From: an uncultured Faecalibacterium sp. | GTDB lineage: Bacteria > Bacillota > Clostridia > Oscillospirales > Ruminococcaceae | Assembly: GCA_934561485.1 (NCBI GenBank) | Contig: CAKTGS010000094.1 | Coordinates: 1-7,635 of the forward strand | Length of the DNA stretch: 7,635 nucleotides | Direction: 5' to 3' | Part shown: positions 5,168 to 7,635 of the stretch, one piece after another | Numbering within the stretch: position 1 is the first letter of the stretch | Layout: each line of letters opens with the position of its first letter | Notes under the pieces: model-generated | Seen by the model: the letters and a program-made list of their open reading frames with translations, nothing else | The model's database searches: none | What the model was told of the DNA's origin: nothing | Position numbers and translations under genes: made by a program

Positions 5168-7540
5168 GTGAAAGCCTGTTCCTTCAACACCGGCTGGACC
5201 TGCCGCCATTTACTGGAAGAAGGGCCGGCTGTGCCGGTCACCCTGCCCCATGACGCGGCCATGGACGAGCCGCGCACGGAAACTGCCCCCGGCGGTACCA
5301 ACACCGGCTGGTACGAGGGCTTTGACTACCTGTACGAAAAGCGCTTTACGCCGGAGGCGGCCCTGCGGGGCCAGACCCTTACGCTGGAGTTTGAGGGCGT
5401 GTACCACAACGCCGAGGTCTGGCTCAACGGCGAAAAGCTGGCCTTCAACCCCTACGGATACACCGATTATACGGTGGACCTGACCGGCAAACTGGCCTTT
5501 GATGCCGAAAATGTGCTGCAGGTGATCGCCCGCAACGCCGACCAGCCCAACAGCCGCTGGTATTCCGGCGCGGGCATTTACCGCCCGGTTACCCTGTGGT
5601 CCGGCCCGGCCCGGCATTTGCTGCTGGACGGTCTGCGGGTGCGCACAGTATCCATTGACCCGCCGGAGGTGGAGATCACCGCTGCCGCCAGTGCTCCCGG
5701 CACCGTGCAGCTGCAGGTGCTGGACGGCACCGCCGTGCTGGCCTCAACCGCTGCCGAAGCCGGTGTGCCGGTGCGGCTGCGCCTGCCGGAAGCGGCCCTT
5801 TGGGCCCCGGAGCACCCGAAGCTCTACACCCTGCAGGCCGCCTTTGGCACCGACATGGCCAGCACCCGCTTTGGCATCCGCAGCCTTGCCTGGGGCGGGC
5901 AGGGTCTGCTGCTCAACGGCAGCCGGGTCATTCTGCAGGGTGCCTGCATCCACCACGACAACGGCCTGCTGGGCGCGGTGTGCCACCCGGACGCCGTGCG
6001 CCGCAAGGTGCGCATCCTGAAAGAAAACGGCTACAACGCCATCCGCTCGGCCCACAACCCCTGCTCCAAGGCCCTGCTGGACGCCTGCGATGCGCAGGGA
6101 ATGCTGGTGATGGACGAGTATATCGACCACTGGTACATCCACAAGACCGAGCACGACTATGTGGACTACTTTGCCGACTGGTGGAAAAAAGATCTGGACA
6201 GCATGGTGCGCAAGGATTACAATCATCCCAGCGTGATCCTGTACTCCACCGGCAATGAGGTGAGCGAAACGGCCCAGAAAAAGGGCATTGCCCTGACCAA
6301 AGAGCTTACCGACTACCTGCACGGCCTGGACGACACCCGCCCGGTGACCTGCGGCGTGAACATCTTTTTCAACTTCCTCAGCTCCATCGGCTTTGGCGTA
6401 TACAGCGACAAAAAGGCCAAAAAGCAGGCCGAGGACGCTGCCAAAAAGAAAAAAGCCGTGGGCAGCCAGTTCTTCAACAATCTGGCGGGTCTGCTGGGCA
6501 GCGAGTTCATGAAGCACGGTGCCACCCTGCATGGCTGCGATGTCAAAACCCGGGATGCCTTTGCCAACATGGACATTGCGGGCTACAACTACGGCATTTA
6601 CCGCTATGCCCACGACTTAAAAAAATACCCCGACCGCCTGATTTTGGGCAGCGAGACCTTCTGCAGTGATGCGTACCGGTTCCGGGAGCAGGCAAAGCGG
6701 GAGCCGCGGCTCATCGGCGATTTTGTGTGGGCCGGCATGGACTACCTGGGCGAAGTGATGGTGGGCAGCTGGGAATACTCCGACTACGCACCCCGCTTTG
6801 ACGGCGGCCTTGGCTGGGTGAGCGCCGGTTCCGGCCGCATCGACCTGACTGGCAAGCCGCTGGGTGAGGCCCTGTATACCCGGGTGGCGCTGGAACAGGC
6901 CGAAGGGCCGTTCCTGGCCGTGCGCCCGGTGAATCACACCGGTGATAAGCACTCGCCTTCGGCCTGGAAGATGACCAACGCCATGGAAAGCTGGACCTGG
7001 CCCGGCTGCGAGGGAAAGCAGGCTGAGGTGGAGGTCTATGCCCGGGCGGCCAGCGCCGCGCTGGTGCTGAACGGCAGGGAGGTTGCTCGCAAAACGGCGA
7101 AAAACGACTGTCTGTTCCGCTTCCGCTGTATCTACCAGCCCGGTACGCTGGAAGCCGTGGCCTACAACGCCGCCGGGCAGGAGACCGGCCGCTGCGCCCT
7201 GACCACCGCCGGTTCCGAAACGGAGCTGCGGGCCGAGCCGGAAGAAAACGCCGTGCACCCTGGCCAGCTGTGCTACATCCGCCTGCGCTACACCGATGCA
7301 GGCGGCGTGCTCAAGCCCACCGTGAATGCACCCATCCGGGTGCAGGTGACCGGCGGCCGCCTGCTGGCGCTGGGCAATGCCTGCCCTTTCAACCTGCGGG
7401 GCTACCACACCACCGAGACCGACCCCTATTGGGGGGAGGCGCTGGCCATTGTGGAAGCTGGCAGCACCGGCTGCGTGACCCTGCATGCCGAAAGCAAGGC
7501 TGGCCGGGCAGACACCGCCGTGCAAGTTCATAAGGAGTAA
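5168..7540 (+). CDS. GH2 family glycoside hydrolase, beta-galactosidase type, cytoplasmic
   Basis: This 790-residue retaining glycosidase probably cleaves terminal beta-galactosides or a related beta-linked sugar inside the cell. It has no signal peptide or membrane helix. Residues about 1-150 form the jelly-roll sugar-binding domain ('WYEGFDYLYEKRF', 'FEGVYHNAEVWLNG', 'WYSGAGIYRPV'), followed by an Ig-like domain to about 235 ('RFGIRSL'). The TIM barrel (about 240-545) carries 'GACIHHDN' (259-265), 'IRSAHNP' (292-298), 'MDEYIDHW' (315-322), the acid/base Glu364 in 'GNEVSE', the nucleophile Glu496 in 'GSETF' and 'WAGMDYLGE' (521-529). A DUF4982-like domain (about 581-640) and a C-terminal beta domain (about 686-785, 'GRLLALGN') follow. 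A Lys-rich insert lies at about 398-445. The start is GTG with a strong Shine-Dalgarno sequence. The gene lies after a terminator with no clear promoter of its own, and its stop is 5 nt from the next gene. Beta-glucuronidase is less likely, as its typical signature is not evident. Confidence 0.92.
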   Translation: MKACSFNTGWTCRHLLEEGPAVPVTLPHDAAMDEPRTETAPGGTNTGWYEGFDYLYEKRFTPEAALRGQTLTLEFEGVYHNAEVWLNGEKLAFNPYGYTDYTVDLTGKLAFDAENVLQVIARNADQPNSRWYSGAGIYRPVTLWSGPARHLLLDGLRVRTVSIDPPEVEITAAASAPGTVQLQVLDGTAVLASTAAEAGVPVRLRLPEAALWAPEHPKLYTLQAAFGTDMASTRFGIRSLAWGGQGLLLNGSRVILQGACIHHDNGLLGAVCHPDAVRRKVRILKENGYNAIRSAHNPCSKALLDACDAQGMLVMDEYIDHWYIHKTEHDYVDYFADWWKKDLDSMVRKDYNHPSVILYSTGNEVSETAQKKGIALTKELTDYLHGLDDTRPVTCGVNIFFNFLSSIGFGVYSDKKAKKQAEDAAKKKKAVGSQFFNNLAGLLGSEFMKHGATLHGCDVKTRDAFANMDIAGYNYGIYRYAHDLKKYPDRLILGSETFCSDAYRFREQAKREPRLIGDFVWAGMDYLGEVMVGSWEYSDYAPRFDGGLGWVSAGSGRIDLTGKPLGEALYTRVALEQAEGPFLAVRPVNHTGDKHSPSAWKMTNAMESWTWPGCEGKQAEVEVYARAASAALVLNGREVARKTAKNDCLFRFRCIYQPGTLEAVAYNAAGQETGRCALTTAGSETELRAEPEENAVHPGQLCYIRLRYTDAGGVLKPTVNAPIRVQVTGGRLLALGNACPFNLRGYHTTETDPYWGEALAIVEAGSTGCVTLHAESKAGRADTAVQVHKE

Positions 7541-7545
7541 ACACC

Positions 7546-7635
7546 ATGTCCATCACTCAGAAAAACCCCAAGCTGGCCAAGCTGGCAGGGCAGTTCATCA
7601 AGTTCTATGCCTTTTCCATGCTGGTCACCCTGCTG
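7546..7635 (+). CDS. Start of a probable membrane protein (partial; possibly GtrA-like)
   Basis: Thirty codons are present, from ATG to the window edge. AAGGAG (7532-7537) overlaps the GH2 stop region and lies 8 nt before the start, and only 5 nt separate the genes, so it belongs to the GH2 transcript. The peptide has a polar, Lys-containing start ('MSITQKNPKLAKLAG') and then turns hydrophobic ('QFIKFYAFSMLVTLL'), as at the first helix of a membrane protein. The 'FIKF' step into a helix recalls GtrA-type flippases acting on lipid-linked sugars, but 30 residues cannot settle the family. Confidence 0.6.
   Translation, partial: MSITQKNPKLAKLAGQFIKFYAFSMLVTLL

Noticed and set aside
5744..6613. 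A 289-codon - strand open frame inside the GH2 gene (and a similar one at 6617-7531).
   Set aside because: Both lie wholly opposite a gene with recognisable active-site motifs and translate to low-complexity Val/Gly/His-rich sequence. They are shadows of biased codon use.
6614..6626. A TTAAAAAAA run in the GH2 gene, and the A-rich stretch at 6443-6453, considered as programmed frameshift sites.
   Set aside because: The reading frame continues intact through both with the nucleophile and C-terminal domains downstream, and no stimulatory hairpin or useful alternative-frame product is visible. They encode ordinary Lys codons.

Overview
The window is GC-rich, densely packed and coded entirely on the + strand. 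AAAGGAGG-type ribosome binding sites, a GHKL/LytTR two-component pair and a reversed-domain family 3 glycosidase all point to a Gram-positive gut clostridium of the Ruminococcaceae/Oscillospiraceae type. Faecalibacterium, Subdoligranulum or Gemmiger would fit. This is an inference from style and gene families, not from a marker gene.

Layout. (a) 1-1384: the tail of a probable LytTR response regulator, overlapping by ATGA a 425-residue GHKL sensor histidine kinase with a multi-pass membrane N-terminus. (b) 1385-1548: a compact regulatory intergenic region. It holds a perfect 11-bp direct repeat with a 21-bp period that closely matches the LytTR binding consensus. It also holds a promoter candidate with a weak -35, and a terminator hairpin that starts 1 bp after the -10. 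(c) 1549-5088: a two-gene unit encoding a 1040-residue GH3 glycosidase with a membrane segment at each end, then a 137-residue four-helix membrane protein 3 nt downstream. A strong hairpin terminator closes it. (d) 5168-7540: a 790-residue cytoplasmic GH2 glycosidase (beta-galactosidase type) with a GTG start. (e) 7546-7635: the first 30 codons of a probable membrane protein.

Working model. The kinase senses an extracellular or membrane cue and phosphorylates its LytTR partner, which binds the two repeats and activates the promoter of the GH3/membrane-protein unit. The GH3 enzyme faces outward, tethered at both ends, and would release sugars from beta-linked oligosaccharides or glycosides. 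The GH2 enzyme lacks a signal peptide and would act on imported sugars. The link between the two-component system and GH3 is the most interesting point here: it rests on the exact repeat spacing and on adjacency, and no binding data are available. The individual protein families are known ones.
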